Made by a program: the position numbers and the translations under genes. A stretch of 64,000 nt of DNA from Saccharopolyspora dendranthemae (GTDB lineage Bacteria > Actinomycetota > Actinomycetes > Mycobacteriales > Pseudonocardiaceae): positions 248,001 through 312,000 of the forward strand of contig NZ_VIWX01000007.1 of assembly GCF_007829955.1 (NCBI RefSeq), written 5' to 3'. Positions within the stretch are counted from its first letter, which is position 1. The number at the start of each line of letters is the position of its first letter. Positions 16,569-25,590 of this stretch are shown here, one piece after another. The notes beneath the pieces are model-generated. The model was given only the letters and a program-made list of their open reading frames with translations. It was not told where the DNA came from and made no database searches.

Positions 16569-17954
16569 GTGCTCTTCCGATCACTTCGTGTCGTCGCCGC
16601 AGCCGCCTTCCTCGGATCGGTGCTGGCCGTTCCGGCGTCCGCTTCCCCCGCGCCGCCGCAGAACCCCGCCCTCGGGTCCAACGGTCTGTCCACGATGCAC
16701 GGTGACAGCGCGTCCTCGGACACCACGCCGTTCGCCGGGCCGGGCACCGGTCCGGTCGAGAGCCGCCGGATTCCGCTCGGCGCCGCCTGCCCCACGGTCC
16801 TGCAGGGCGGGGACGGGTTCCCGCAGGCGTTGTGCACCAAGATCGTCGGCCGGGCTCCGGTGGCGTTCTTGCTGGACCCGGCGACCGGTGAGCCGGTGGC
16901 GTCGCTGGACCTGCCGAAGGGATCGCTGCTCGGCGGCGTCTACGCCTACCTCGACGAGCGGGACCGGATGGTGGCGGTCGACGGCAACGGTGACCTGCTG
17001 CGCATCGCGCACGACCGCAACGGCGAGGACGGGGCCTGGCGACTCTTCGTCGAGCACCGCACCCCGCTCGACCACGTCGTCTCGGAGCACTGCGGTTCCG
17101 CGCACTGCGACAGCGTGACCTCGCTGATGCCCGACTTCGCGGGACGCGTGTGGTTCGCGACGGGTGACGCGGTGGTCGGCTTCGTCGACCCGCGCACGGG
17201 TGCCGTCGCCACCACGCGCCTGCCCGAGGGCGAGCGGGTGGACAACAGCATCTCGACCGCGCCGGAAGGCGTCGCCGTCACCACCAGCCACGCGCAGTAC
17301 CTGCTCGACGGCACGGACGCTCCGCGCGTGGTCTGGCGCCAGCCCTACGACCGCGGTCCCGCGCGCAAGCCGGGCCAGCTGAGCTGGGGCTCCGGCGCGA
17401 CCCCGACCTTCTTCGGTCCGCGCACCGGCACCGAGTACCTGGCCATCACCGACAACGCGGCCGAGAAGGAGAACCTGATCGTCTACAAGACCGGGAGCGG
17501 CGCGCTGGTCTGCTCGATCCCGGTCAGCGACGGCACCGAGAACTCGCCGATCGGTGTCGGCGGCAGCGTGTTCGTCGCCAACACCTACGGCTACCCGTAC
17601 CCGGCGACGCCGGAGGGCGCGGGCAGCAGCGACCCCGCGTGGGCACCGTTCACCGGCGGCATGAGCAAGGTCGACGTCCGCGACGACGGCTGCGACATCA
17701 GCTGGACCAACGAGGTCCGCTCGGCAGCCGTGCCGAGGTTCGCCGGCGACGGCCTCATCTACACCAGCGAGCGCACCCGGCTGGGCGGCTTCCGCTACGT
17801 CGCGATCGACCCGAACACCGGCGCGGTGGTCAACTCGCACCCGACCGGTTTCGGCTTCTTCGCCGACACCCTCCAGATGGTCGGCACGATCACCCAGGAC
17901 CGCGTCCTCTACCAGGGCACGGTCAGCGGAATCCTCCGCATCGCCCCGAAGTAG
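16569..17954 (+). CDS. Secreted beta-propeller-like protein
   Basis: 461 residues from GTG 16569, which places a clean signal peptide first (LFRSLRVVAAAAFLGSVLAVPASA). The mature part has recurring strand patterns such as DPATGEPVASLDLP, DPRTGAVATTRLP and DPNTGAVVNSHPTG, as in PQQ/YncE-like propellers. Two Cys pairs (AACP/ALC and EHC/AHC) may be disulfides. No catalytic motif is recognised. The ribosome site is poor, so the start rests on the signal peptide. Function unknown; it ends at a strong bidirectional terminator. Confidence 0.75.
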   Translation: MLFRSLRVVAAAAFLGSVLAVPASASPAPPQNPALGSNGLSTMHGDSASSDTTPFAGPGTGPVESRRIPLGAACPTVLQGGDGFPQALCTKIVGRAPVAFLLDPATGEPVASLDLPKGSLLGGVYAYLDERDRMVAVDGNGDLLRIAHDRNGEDGAWRLFVEHRTPLDHVVSEHCGSAHCDSVTSLMPDFAGRVWFATGDAVVGFVDPRTGAVATTRLPEGERVDNSISTAPEGVAVTTSHAQYLLDGTDAPRVVWRQPYDRGPARKPGQLSWGSGATPTFFGPRTGTEYLAITDNAAEKENLIVYKTGSGALVCSIPVSDGTENSPIGVGGSVFVANTYGYPYPATPEGAGSSDPAWAPFTGGMSKVDVRDDGCDISWTNEVRSAAVPRFAGDGLIYTSERTRLGGFRYVAIDPNTGAVVNSHPTGFGFFADTLQMVGTITQDRVLYQGTVSGILRIAPK

Positions 17955-17958
17955 TCCC

Positions 17959-17998
17959 GGCCACCAACCCCGCGAATCCTCTTCCGGGGTTGGTGGCC
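17959..17998. terminator. Bidirectional terminator
   Basis: Perfect 13-bp stem (17959-17971 with 17986-17998) between the convergent propeller-like and DprE1-like genes. Confidence 0.75.
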
Positions 17999-18004
17999 CG
18001 CTCG

Positions 18005-19399
18005 TCAGTCCGCGGTGATGCCCAGGCGGCGGGACAGGTCGGAGGCGAAGATGCCGTCAGGATCAGCGGAATCGCGGATCTGACGCCACTCGTCGAGCCG
18101 GGGGTACATCTGCCGGATCATCTCCGGCGTGGTCCGCGAGTCCTTCGCGAAGTACAACCGTCCGCCCGCGGCCAGCACCATGTCGTCGAGCCGGCGGCAG
18201 AACGTGTCCAGCCCGTTCTTGATGGGGAAGTCCAGGCTGAGCATGTAACCGGGGTGCGGCCACGACAGAGGCGCCCGGCTGGCTTCGCCCATGCGCTTGA
18301 AGACGTTCAAGAAGGATCGGTGCCCGGAGTGCGCGATGGTGCGCACGAGATCCGCCATCTGCTGCTCGGCGCCGTAGGGGACGGAGAACTGGTACTGGAG
18401 GAAACCGCCGGTTCGTCCGTAGGCCCGGTTCCACTCGCCGAGGACGTCCAGCGGGTGCAGGAACTGCGAGATGTTCGCGATCTTGCCGCGTGCGTGCTTC
18501 GGGAACATGCGGTGCGCGACCTCGCCGGCCACCCGCGAGGTCAGCCGGTTGACCATCCCGTTCGGGAAGACGTCCGGCAAGGTGGCCAGCTGCGGAGCGT
18601 CGAGCCGCAGCGGATCGCGCCGCAGCTTCGGCGGCAGGTCTTCCAGACGCGCCAGCGAACCGCGGGAGAACGTGGCCCTGCCGAGACCGCTGCCCGTGGA
18701 AATGGTGTCGGGAACGGCCGCGGAGTACTCGTAAGCCTCGTCGGAACCGTCGGTGAGCAGCTCCATCGTCTCGTCGAGATCGCGCGTGCGGTCGTAATCG
18801 GCGAGGAAGTAGGCGCTTTCGGTCCGCTTCAACCGCATCCGGGCGCGGACGATGACGCCGGTCAACCCGATCCCGCCGACGGTCGCCCAGAACAGCTGCG
18901 CATCAGGACCGTCCGGGGTCAGCGTCCGGATTTCACCGCTGGCCATGAGCAGATCCATCGACAGCACGTGGTTGCCGAAGCTGCCCGCGCTGTGGTGGTT
19001 CTTGCCGTGGATGTCGTTGGCGATCGCCCCGCCGACGGTCACCTGCCGGGTCCCGGGCAGCACGGGCACCCAGAGACCCTGAGGCAGCACGGCCCGCATC
19101 AGCTGGTCCAGGCTCACCCCGGCATCGACCTCGACGACCGCGTCCTGCTGATCGATCCGGTGAATCCGGTTCAGCGCGGTCATGTCCACGACCAAGCCCC
19201 CGGCGTTCTGCGCCGGGTCGCCGTAAGACCGGCCCAACCCCCGAGCGATCACGCCACGCGCCCCCGCACGCCGCACGGCCTCAGCGACGGCGTCTACGTC
19301 AGTCGCGTCCACAACATCGGCAACGGTCCCAGCCGCCCTGCCCCAACCGGCAAGAACACGCCGCTGACCAGCCATTTCTAAATGTTCCCCAGTGGTCAT
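18005..19399 (-). CDS. DprE1-like FAD oxidase (decaprenylphosphoryl-ribose 2-epimerase family)
   Basis: 464 residues, close to the 461 of M. tuberculosis DprE1, the FAD enzyme that oxidises decaprenyl-phosphoryl-ribose on the way to arabinan precursors. FAD-domain motifs: RGLGRSYGDPAQN, PGTRQVTVGGAIANDIHGKNHHSAGSFG; C-terminal AKDSRTTPE and MYPRLDEW. At the position of Cys387, the residue attacked by benzothiazinones in the mycobacterial enzyme (NICVDFPIK), this protein has Ser (MLSLDFPIK). The partner reductase dprE2 is not adjacent, so this could be a paralogue. ATG 19399 has only a weak GGGG upstream. Confidence 0.8.
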   Translation of the reverse strand: MTTGEHLEMAGQRRVLAGWGRAAGTVADVVDATDVDAVAEAVRRAGARGVIARGLGRSYGDPAQNAGGLVVDMTALNRIHRIDQQDAVVEVDAGVSLDQLMRAVLPQGLWVPVLPGTRQVTVGGAIANDIHGKNHHSAGSFGNHVLSMDLLMASGEIRTLTPDGPDAQLFWATVGGIGLTGVIVRARMRLKRTESAYFLADYDRTRDLDETMELLTDGSDEAYEYSAAVPDTISTGSGLGRATFSRGSLARLEDLPPKLRRDPLRLDAPQLATLPDVFPNGMVNRLTSRVAGEVAHRMFPKHARGKIANISQFLHPLDVLGEWNRAYGRTGGFLQYQFSVPYGAEQQMADLVRTIAHSGHRSFLNVFKRMGEASRAPLSWPHPGYMLSLDFPIKNGLDTFCRRLDDMVLAAGGRLYFAKDSRTTPEMIRQMYPRLDEWRQIRDSADPDGIFASDLSRRLGITAD

Positions 19400-19474
19400 G
19401 CCCCGAGCGTATCCAAACCCCAGACGCACCACGGCCGTCCGCCGCACGTGTCCGGATCCTGCGCCAGGGCGCCG

Positions 19475-20773
19475 TCAGCCCGCGGGCTCCCGAACGGGCC
19501 GGGCCGTCCCTCGCGCCGGGAGGATCCGCGCCGTGTACGGATTGAGCTCGAGGGGTTCGTCGTCGGTGACGATCACGGTTCCGCCGACGTGGACGAGGTG
19601 GCGTCCGAAGGCGTACTGCGGTTCGAGGACGAAGCTCATCCCTGGCGCGAGCTCCATGTCGGGCATGAGAGCCGGGTGATCAGTCACCGGCGGATACGCC
19701 TGCGCGCCCGGAAGCGCGCCGATGTCCCCGCGGCCACGGCCCACCACCAGACCCGGGTTGAGCGAGTGGAGCGCGATCAGGAACATCGAACCGCCGCCCG
19801 CGTCGAGAGGTGCGTGCACCGCCTCGACGACCTCGCCCCACGTGCGGCCGGGACGCAACTCCTCGAGGCCGGCGTCGTACGCCGCGCGGGCGACGTCCCC
19901 GGCTCGGTAGAAGTCGTCGTGCACGTCGCCGACGGCGATCGTGACCTGGTTCTGAGCCTCTCGCCCGCCGCACTGCGAGAACACTTCGGCGTAGATGATG
20001 TCGCCGTCCTGGAGTACTCGAGGCGCCTGCGGGCGATAACCCCAGGCGGGCCAGCCGGTCGCCACCGGGTCTGCGCCGGACCAGAAGTGCATCGCGGGCG
20101 GGATCGTGCCGCGCCGGTAGCCCTCCGCCATGCCCGCTGCGAACACCTCGTGCTCGCCGACGCCTGGTGCCGCCGTCTCGACCATGGCCCGCACCATGGA
20201 GTCGCCGACGTCCGCCGCGTAGCGCACGACGTCGATCTCCTCCGAGCTCAATCGGCTGACCAGCAGGCCCAGCGCCACGTCCACGGAGGTGAACTGCGCC
20301 TTCGGGAAGTTCGTCAGCACGCTGTTCCAGAGTCGGTAGGGGACAAGACCTTCCGGGTGCCACGGCACCTGGGGCCCCAACCCGACGACGCCGATGGTGC
20401 TCTCGGCGAGCCCCAACTCGTCGAGAGCGCGCGAAAGGGCGCCTGAGTCACGGGATCCGCGCAGGTTCTCAGGTGGGATCCACACCGAGTCGCCGCGTCG
20501 CGAGGACTCCAGGTGATCCATGGTGTATTGCGCGGAAGGAAGGAGCACGACAGGTTCGCCGGTCCTGGGGAAGATGACAGTCGTGCCCGCCCTGCCGTTG
20601 GTGAACCACCTGTCGTAGGCGACCGACGCCGGGCCTGCGTCCTCGTGCTCACCGAAGACGACCAGCCCGTCCAGGCCCTCGCGCTCCATGAGTGCGCGGG
20701 CGAGAGCCCATCGGCGGTCGCGCTCGGCCACGGAGAACGTCGGCACTGCGGTAGTGGTCATGAGGTCTTGCAC
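19475..20773 (-). CDS. M24 (pita-bread) peptidase-like protein with degenerate metal site
   Basis: 432 residues with a creatinase-type N-terminal domain and a C-terminal M24 fold (APGVGEHEVFAAG, LQDGDIIYAEVFSQCGG, MSFVLEPQYAFG, VHVGGTVIVTDDE). In Xaa-Pro aminopeptidases the metal ligands are Asp, Asp, His, Glu, Glu. Here the first aligns with Glu, the second with Gln or Asn and the last with Gly; only the Glu of LEP is clear. It may be a metal-free creatinase-like hydrolase. GTG 20773 has GGAGG 5 nt upstream; ATG 20761 is less good. It follows the SDR gene by 17 nt, so the two are one operon. Confidence 0.75.
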   Translation of the reverse strand: MQDLMTTTAVPTFSVAERDRRWALARALMEREGLDGLVVFGEHEDAGPASVAYDRWFTNGRAGTTVIFPRTGEPVVLLPSAQYTMDHLESSRRGDSVWIPPENLRGSRDSGALSRALDELGLAESTIGVVGLGPQVPWHPEGLVPYRLWNSVLTNFPKAQFTSVDVALGLLVSRLSSEEIDVVRYAADVGDSMVRAMVETAAPGVGEHEVFAAGMAEGYRRGTIPPAMHFWSGADPVATGWPAWGYRPQAPRVLQDGDIIYAEVFSQCGGREAQNQVTIAVGDVHDDFYRAGDVARAAYDAGLEELRPGRTWGEVVEAVHAPLDAGGGSMFLIALHSLNPGLVVGRGRGDIGALPGAQAYPPVTDHPALMPDMELAPGMSFVLEPQYAFGRHLVHVGGTVIVTDDEPLELNPYTARILPARGTARPVREPAG

Positions 20774-20790
20774 GTCGTCCTCCTGCTGCG

Positions 20791-21786
20791 TCAGGGAGCG
20801 GTGGTGGTGCCGGTCAGGACGAGGCTGTCGTCCCAGAGCTGCTCCGCGCGTGCGGCGTCGTACGACTCCTCGGACGAGCGAACGTCGCGGCGCCCGTCGA
20901 AGTACCGGCCCGTCGTGCCTGCCAGTTCGGGCGCGGTGGTGACCCAAGCGAGCGCGCGGCCCGACTCCTCGGCGGTGTGGATGTTGTCCGTCAGGACCCT
21001 GCGCAAGAGCCAGGTGAACCGGGGCAGGACGTGTTCGAGCGCGAACCGGACCGGAGCGGGCATCGAGCGTCCCAGCGCGGTGTCCAGCATCATCCCCGGG
21101 TTGAACGCGTTGGCGGTGACGCCTTCGGGGAGCCTGCGGGCCAGTGCGTAGGTGAAGTAGATGTTCGCCAGCTTCGAGGTGCAGTAGCGACGCTGCCCCC
21201 GCGTCAGGGCGTTGTCCTTCGCGGCCGCCTGCCCGAGCTCGCCGCGAGCGAGGGCAGGCGGGTCGTTCCAAGCGGGGGCCAGCCCTCTCGGCCCGGGGTC
21301 GTGGGTGTCGCTGGAGACCACGACAACGCGGGCAGGTGCCTTCAGCGCCGGCAGCAGCTCGTTGACGAGGGCGAAGTGTCCCAGGTGGTTGACCCCGAAC
21401 GTGGACTCGAACCCATCAGCGGTCCTCGCGTCGTTCGCCCCCATCTGCACGCCCGCGTTGCAGACCACGGCGTGCAGCACCGGCAGCTCGCCCGCTCTCA
21501 GCCGCCCCGTCAGCTCGGTTCCGAAGGATCGGACCGAAGCCAGTGAGGCCAGATCCAGCGCCATCGCCTCCACCGAGTTGCCCGCCGCGGCATCGGCGGC
21601 CAGCGCGTCGACGGCCGCCTGCGCGCGGGCTGCGTCGCGGGACGCGATCACGACGTGCCACGGCCCATCGCCGGAACCGAGGATCACCTGCGCGCACGCA
21701 TATCCGAGACCGCTGTTGCCTCCGGTGACGACAACGGTCCGCGGGGTGCCCGCGCTGTCGGTCGCCCCCGTCGTTCGTTCGCTCAT
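20791..21786 (-). CDS. Short-chain dehydrogenase (retinol/protochlorophyllide type)
   Basis: 331-residue SDR. Cofactor motif TGGNSGLGYA, NAG in VCNAGVQ, SSDTH for the catalytic Ser, and YCTSK for Tyr/Lys. Length and the C-terminal extension fit the light-dependent protochlorophyllide-reductase/retinol dehydrogenase branch found in many non-photosynthetic actinomycetes. ATG 21786 has GAGGAGG about 7 nt upstream. First gene of an operon with the M24-like protein; a shared substrate is likely but unknown. Confidence 0.85.
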   Translation of the reverse strand: MSERTTGATDSAGTPRTVVVTGGNSGLGYACAQVILGSGDGPWHVVIASRDAARAQAAVDALAADAAAGNSVEAMALDLASLASVRSFGTELTGRLRAGELPVLHAVVCNAGVQMGANDARTADGFESTFGVNHLGHFALVNELLPALKAPARVVVVSSDTHDPGPRGLAPAWNDPPALARGELGQAAAKDNALTRGQRRYCTSKLANIYFTYALARRLPEGVTANAFNPGMMLDTALGRSMPAPVRFALEHVLPRFTWLLRRVLTDNIHTAEESGRALAWVTTAPELAGTTGRYFDGRRDVRSSEESYDAARAEQLWDDSLVLTGTTTAP

Positions 21787-22408
21787 CACTGCCCTCCTCG
21801 TCACGTCGAGCTCTCACGAACAGGGTCTTCCGGGCCGTCGCCCCTTACCAGGACCAACCTGTCCCTGGCTCCGCGAAGCCGCTGGTCCACGCGGTGCCCG
21901 GTGCTGGCGGCCGAGAAACGAGCCACGTGTGAGTGATGAGGAGCCCTTTACGGGTCCGCAGAAGAATTCGAGCACCCGCTTGCCGGTGCTGCGCCCCGAC
22001 CGTCGAGCTGATCGGCACGCTTCGCCCAACACGCATTCCGCACCGACGGCCCATTCGCCGGCGAGTGACATGCTCGCGAAGCTGGGCTTGCGCGCGGTGG
22101 TCCGCGTTCACAACACCGAAGTGACCACATGCGCTGACCACATGGTGTGGAATCGATTGATGCCGCGCCCGACGAGGCGCTGGCTCAACGACTGCGGAAA
22201 GGGCGAGCACGCAGGTGCTGGCATGGACAACTACTCCAGACTCGCCGTAGGCCCCAAGCCAACGCTCGTTGCAGTACCAAAGCGGCCGATGCCTCTCGAC
22301 GCGCTCGGAGGGTTCGGACCGATCGTCTCGTCTGCAGGGGGCCCTGCGGTGGGCGGATGGTTCGCAGGTGAAGTCGGCAATACGCCCTTTCCCTCCGGAA
22401 GGTGGACA
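21787..22408. other. 622-bp region without a convincing gene
   Basis: It holds the promoter of the SDR operon and otherwise nothing I recognise. Base composition is lower in GC than its surroundings and codon pattern is poor in all frames. An open frame from ATG 22223 continues into the small membrane protein gene and could give it a longer N-terminus, but has no ribosome site. Confidence 0.5.
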
Positions 22409-22684
22409 GTGCCCAAATCGGTGCGCGTGAGCGTTGTTGTCCTAGGGGCCCTAGTGACAGCACTTGCTCCGCTGTTCAGCGTCCTGTCGCTCGCGGATTC
22501 CTACGGCTGGGATCGTGAAAGTGCACGGTCGATCGCGTTCGTGGTGACCATCCTCTTGCTCGGTGGGTGGTACCTCGTTATTCGGAAGCTCGGCCGCAGC
22601 CAGTCCCGGCGCGATGTCGGAGAAGGACTCGACCGGAAGCTGGCCCAACATCGGGATGAGGGCGACAAGAAGGACAAGCGCTAA
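22409..22684 (+). CDS. Small two-helix membrane protein
   Basis: 91 residues from GTG 22409, with GGAAGGTGG just upstream. Two hydrophobic helices (about 5-25, VRVSVVVLGALVTALAPLFSV, and 38-56, IAFVVTILLLGGWYLVI) are joined by a short acidic loop, followed by a charged cytoplasmic tail ending GDKKDKR. No family recognised. Codon bias is weaker than in neighbours, so it may be recently acquired or poorly expressed. Confidence 0.6.
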   Translation: MPKSVRVSVVVLGALVTALAPLFSVLSLADSYGWDRESARSIAFVVTILLLGGWYLVIRKLGRSQSRRDVGEGLDRKLAQHRDEGDKKDKR

Positions 22685-22931
22685 GCACGCCGGGCCCATC
22701 CGGTCTGCGCGGTCGACCTGCCGCGCTGCGATCAAGGAGTTGTAGTGGGCAACGGGAATCTGCTCTCCGCTGACCCTGTGACTCCTCAGGTGCAGGCTGA
22801 TCCGCGCGCACGCGCATTGCACGTAACCATCGGCCGACCCGGCAGACACGAGCTGCAGTGACTGACGCACGAAGCGGTCCTGGCCAGGATGTGGCCAGGT
22901 CAGGACAGGTTCCCCATGGCCAAGAAGGAAG

Positions 22932-23004
22932 CGCCCCCGGCAGGATTCGAACCTGCGACACCGGCTTTAGGAGAGCCGTGCTCTATCCCCTGAGCTACGG
23001 GGGC
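22932..23004 (-). tRNA. tRNA-Arg (anticodon CCT)
   Basis: Reads on the minus strand from 23004. Acceptor GCCCCCG/CGGGGGC, D-arm GCTC/GAGC, anticodon stem CGGCT/AGCCG around loop CTCCTAA, and T-arm GCAGG-TTCGAAT-CCTGC. CCA is not encoded. 22685-22931 before it holds nothing I recognise. Confidence 0.97.
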
Positions 23005-23051
23005 CTGATCGGAGAGTACCCGGACGGTTGTTCGGGTTGGGCACGTGGTGC

Positions 23052-24539
23052 TCAGTCCGGGTCTTCGTCTTCTTCGCCGGTTTCGACTCGGTTCCTGCCT
23101 GCGCGTTTGGCCTTGTACAGGCCTATGTCTGCGGCGGCGAAGAGCTGGTCGAGGTCGTGGTGGCCTGCTGAGACGCCGATGCTGACGGTGGGCTTCTTCT
23201 CCAGTCTTCCCAGGACCAGGCGCCAGTCGTGGGCGTTGACGGCGGAGCGGATGCGTTCGGCGACGCGAGGGCCGGCTTCGCGGGAGTCCTCTGCGGCGTC
23301 GACCAGGAGGACCACGAACTCGTCGCCCGCCCACCTGCACAGCAGGTCGCCCGCGCGGCATTCGCGGCGCAGCAGGTTCGCGATCTCCTGGAGGACCACG
23401 TCGCCCGCGGTGTGCCCGGCGAAGTCGTTGACGTCCTTGAAGTAGTCCACGTCGAGCAGGACCAGCCACGGGATGCGGCCGGCGGAGGCGGTGCGCTCCA
23501 GCAGGACCGGGGCCATGCGTTCCAGGCCCAGCCGGTTCGCCAGTCCGGTCAGCGGGTCGCGCAGCGCGGCTTCGCGGGCGGCCATCGCCATCCGCTGCGC
23601 CTGGGTGGCGACCCTGCGCTGCTCCAAGGCCTGGCCGAGGCCCTCCTTGAGGATGTCCACGGCGGCCACCGCGGCGGAGACCGCTCGCCTCAGGGCTGCT
23701 GCCTCGCCGACCGGATCGCCCAGCTGCCTGCAGATCTCGGCGAGCTCGCGGGAGAAGCGCATCATCAGGAACGACTCCTGGATGGTCTCCGCGCTCTCCA
23801 ACGCGCGGGCGGCGAACGTGCGGGCCTCGGTCAAGACGTCCTGCGCACGCCGGATCACCGCCAGCACCCAGTTCGCCATAGCGGCGCCGTAGTACTCGGG
23901 AGTGTCGTTGCCGAGGGCCAGCGACTCCTGCGCGATGCGTTCGGCCGCCTCCAAGTCGTCCATTCCCGCCAGCGACCGTGCCAGGCAGGCAAGGGCGGTG
24001 CGCTTGACGCCGCCCAGCTTGGTCAGCGACTGCGCCTCCTCGCAGAGCTCGCGGGCCGCGGCGAACTGGTGCGACGCCTGCTCGGGCTGGTTCGCGGCCC
24101 GGAACACCCGCGAGATCCCCTCGCGGAGCTGGCAGTGCGCCAACGCTTCCTGGTCACCGGAGTCCCGGGCGATCTGCACGGCCAGCGACATCAGGTCCAT
24201 CGCCGGGCCGCGCCGCCCGATCCCCTCCAGCAGGAATCCCAGCATGCTCACGGTGTGCGCGGCGGATCCGCCGCTCGGCGGCTGGGTGTCGAGCTCCGTC
24301 CAGCCCTCGGTGATCAGCTCCAGCGCGAGGGGGATGCGGCCGAGCCGCCAGGCCAGCATCGCGCGGTGCACCAGCACGGCGGAGCGCACCCAGCGGGCGT
24401 CGACGTAGTTCGAACCACCGGCGAGCAGCTCGTCGAAGGCAGCGTCGGCCCCGGCGAAGGCGCCCGTGTCGAGCAGGTGCCTCACCAGGCGATCCTGGGC
24501 CGGGATGTGGCCGACCAGCGGTTGATCCTCCAACTGCAC
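23052..24539 (-). CDS. TPR-like sensor diguanylate cyclase
   Basis: 495 residues. The N-terminal 320 residues are helical repeats of TPR type (for example ALAHCQLREGISRVFRAANQ and EAERIAQESLALGN). The GGDEF domain follows: DPLTGLANR, LLDVDYFKDVND, then RWAGDEFVVLL. The signature AGDEF is a common active variant, and an RAGD inhibitory site sits exactly five residues before it, so feedback by c-di-GMP is expected. No membrane helix, so a cytosolic enzyme. GTG 24539 has GAGG about 7 nt upstream. Confidence 0.87.
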   Translation of the reverse strand: MQLEDQPLVGHIPAQDRLVRHLLDTGAFAGADAAFDELLAGGSNYVDARWVRSAVLVHRAMLAWRLGRIPLALELITEGWTELDTQPPSGGSAAHTVSMLGFLLEGIGRRGPAMDLMSLAVQIARDSGDQEALAHCQLREGISRVFRAANQPEQASHQFAAARELCEEAQSLTKLGGVKRTALACLARSLAGMDDLEAAERIAQESLALGNDTPEYYGAAMANWVLAVIRRAQDVLTEARTFAARALESAETIQESFLMMRFSRELAEICRQLGDPVGEAAALRRAVSAAVAAVDILKEGLGQALEQRRVATQAQRMAMAAREAALRDPLTGLANRLGLERMAPVLLERTASAGRIPWLVLLDVDYFKDVNDFAGHTAGDVVLQEIANLLRRECRAGDLLCRWAGDEFVVLLVDAAEDSREAGPRVAERIRSAVNAHDWRLVLGRLEKKPTVSIGVSAGHHDLDQLFAAADIGLYKAKRAGRNRVETGEEDEDPD

Positions 24540-24596
24540 CGCGACCTCGTCGTGAGCACGTCATCGTGGCCGCTCGGCTGAGCGGCCTTTCCGAGG

Positions 24597-25277
24597 CTAC
24601 CGGTTGCGACCGCGTCCGTACGCTTCGTAGTGGAGGACGTCCTCCAACGGCATCCGCTGCCGCCAGCCGTGCCGCTCCAGGTCCGGTGTGTCGGCGAGCT
24701 CGCGAACGGGCCCCAGGCACAACCATGCCACCGGCCTGACCTCGCTGGGAACACCGAGCAGCCTGCGCAGGAACTCCTCGCGGTAGAAGCTGACCCAGCC
24801 GACCCCGAGGCCTTCGGCGGTCGCGGCCAGCCACAGGTTCTGGATCGCCAGGCACACCGAGTACAGCCCGGCGTCGGCGATGGCGTGCCTGCCCAGCACC
24901 TCGGGGGCGCCCCGGTTCGGGTCGTAGGTGACGGCGACGCCCAGGGTGGACTCCACGATGCCCTCGACCTTGATCTTGCTGAAGGTCTCGGCGCGCTCGC
25001 CCTCCAGCTTGCTGGCGAACACGCTGCGCTCGGCCAGCACGTGCTCGCGGAACGCGCGGCGGGTGCCCGCGTCGCGCACCAGGATGAAGTCCCACGGCTG
25101 GGAGAGCCCCACGCTGGGAGCCGTGTGGGCGGCGGTGAGCACCCGGCGCAGCACCGGCTCGGGCAGTTCCGCTCCGGAGAACTCGCCGCGGACGTCCCGA
25201 CGTCGGTTGATCACGTCGTAGAGCCCGGCGGCGGGGGCGGAATCGGTCAGGTTGGGGGTGTGTCCAGGGGTCTTCAT
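24597..25277 (-). CDS. bluB: 5,6-dimethylbenzimidazole synthase (BluB)
   Basis: 226-residue nitroreductase-fold enzyme that breaks down reduced FMN to make the lower ligand of vitamin B12. BluB-type features: RRDVRGEF, AAHTAPSVGLSQPWDF, VEGIVESTLGVAVTYDPNRG, GLYSVCLAIQNLWLAATAEGLGVGWVSFY and the LCLGPV end. ATG 25277 is preferred over GTG 25310, because the latter lies inside the terminator hairpin of the ribosomal-protein operon upstream. No cobalamin genes are adjacent. The 22-nt gap after the hairpin leaves little room for a separate promoter. Confidence 0.88.
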   Translation of the reverse strand: MKTPGHTPNLTDSAPAAGLYDVINRRRDVRGEFSGAELPEPVLRRVLTAAHTAPSVGLSQPWDFILVRDAGTRRAFREHVLAERSVFASKLEGERAETFSKIKVEGIVESTLGVAVTYDPNRGAPEVLGRHAIADAGLYSVCLAIQNLWLAATAEGLGVGWVSFYREEFLRRLLGVPSEVRPVAWLCLGPVRELADTPDLERHGWRQRMPLEDVLHYEAYGRGRNR

Positions 25278-25298
25278 CGCGGTCAATGCTGCACCGGC

Positions 25299-25333
25299 GA
25301 TACCGGTCACCCGGGCTCAGGGTGACCGGTATC
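25299..25333 (-). terminator. Terminator of the zinc-free ribosomal protein operon
   Basis: Perfect 14-bp stem (25299-25312 with 25320-25333) and 7-nt loop, 24 nt after the S18 stop codon and 22 nt before the bluB start. Confidence 0.75.
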
Positions 25334-25356
25334 GCACGGTGATCGACCGGAACGCC

Positions 25357-25590
25357 CTATTTGTGGTGATAGGGCAGCAGCGCCATCTCGCGGGCGTTCT
25401 TGATCGCCTTCGCGACGTCGCGCTGCTCCTGCGAGGTCAGCCCGGTGACCCGGCGGGAGCGGATCTTCCCGCGGTCGGAGATGAACTTGCGCAGCAGCGT
25501 CACGTCCTTCCAGTCCACTTCCACGACGCCCTCGCGCTGGAGGAGGTTCGGCTTCGCGCGGCGTTCGAAAGGTCGGCGCACTCCGATCAC
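25357..25590 (-). CDS. rpsR2: Ribosomal protein S18, zinc-free paralogue
   Basis: 77 residues. The core VDWKDVTLLRKFISDRGKIRSRRVTGLT and the end AIKNAREMALLPYHHK are S18. There is no Cys in the protein, so it is the zinc-independent type. GTG 25590 overlaps the S14 stop by four bases (GTGA), showing tight translational coupling. Last gene of the rpmB2-rpmG2-rpsN2-rpsR2 operon, the same order as M. tuberculosis Rv2058c-Rv2055c. Confidence 0.93.
   Translation of the reverse strand: MIGVRRPFERRAKPNLLQREGVVEVDWKDVTLLRKFISDRGKIRSRRVTGLTSQEQRDVAKAIKNAREMALLPYHHK

Noticed and set aside
21212..22684. 490-residue forward frame ending in the small membrane protein
   Set aside because: Its first 400 codons are antisense to the SDR gene or lie in a stretch with poor codon bias; only the last 91 codons have a ribosome site and hydrophobic helices.
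25299..25333. Cobalamin riboswitch in front of bluB
   Set aside because: Only a simple hairpin is present; there is no B12-box sequence and the leader is only 22 nt.
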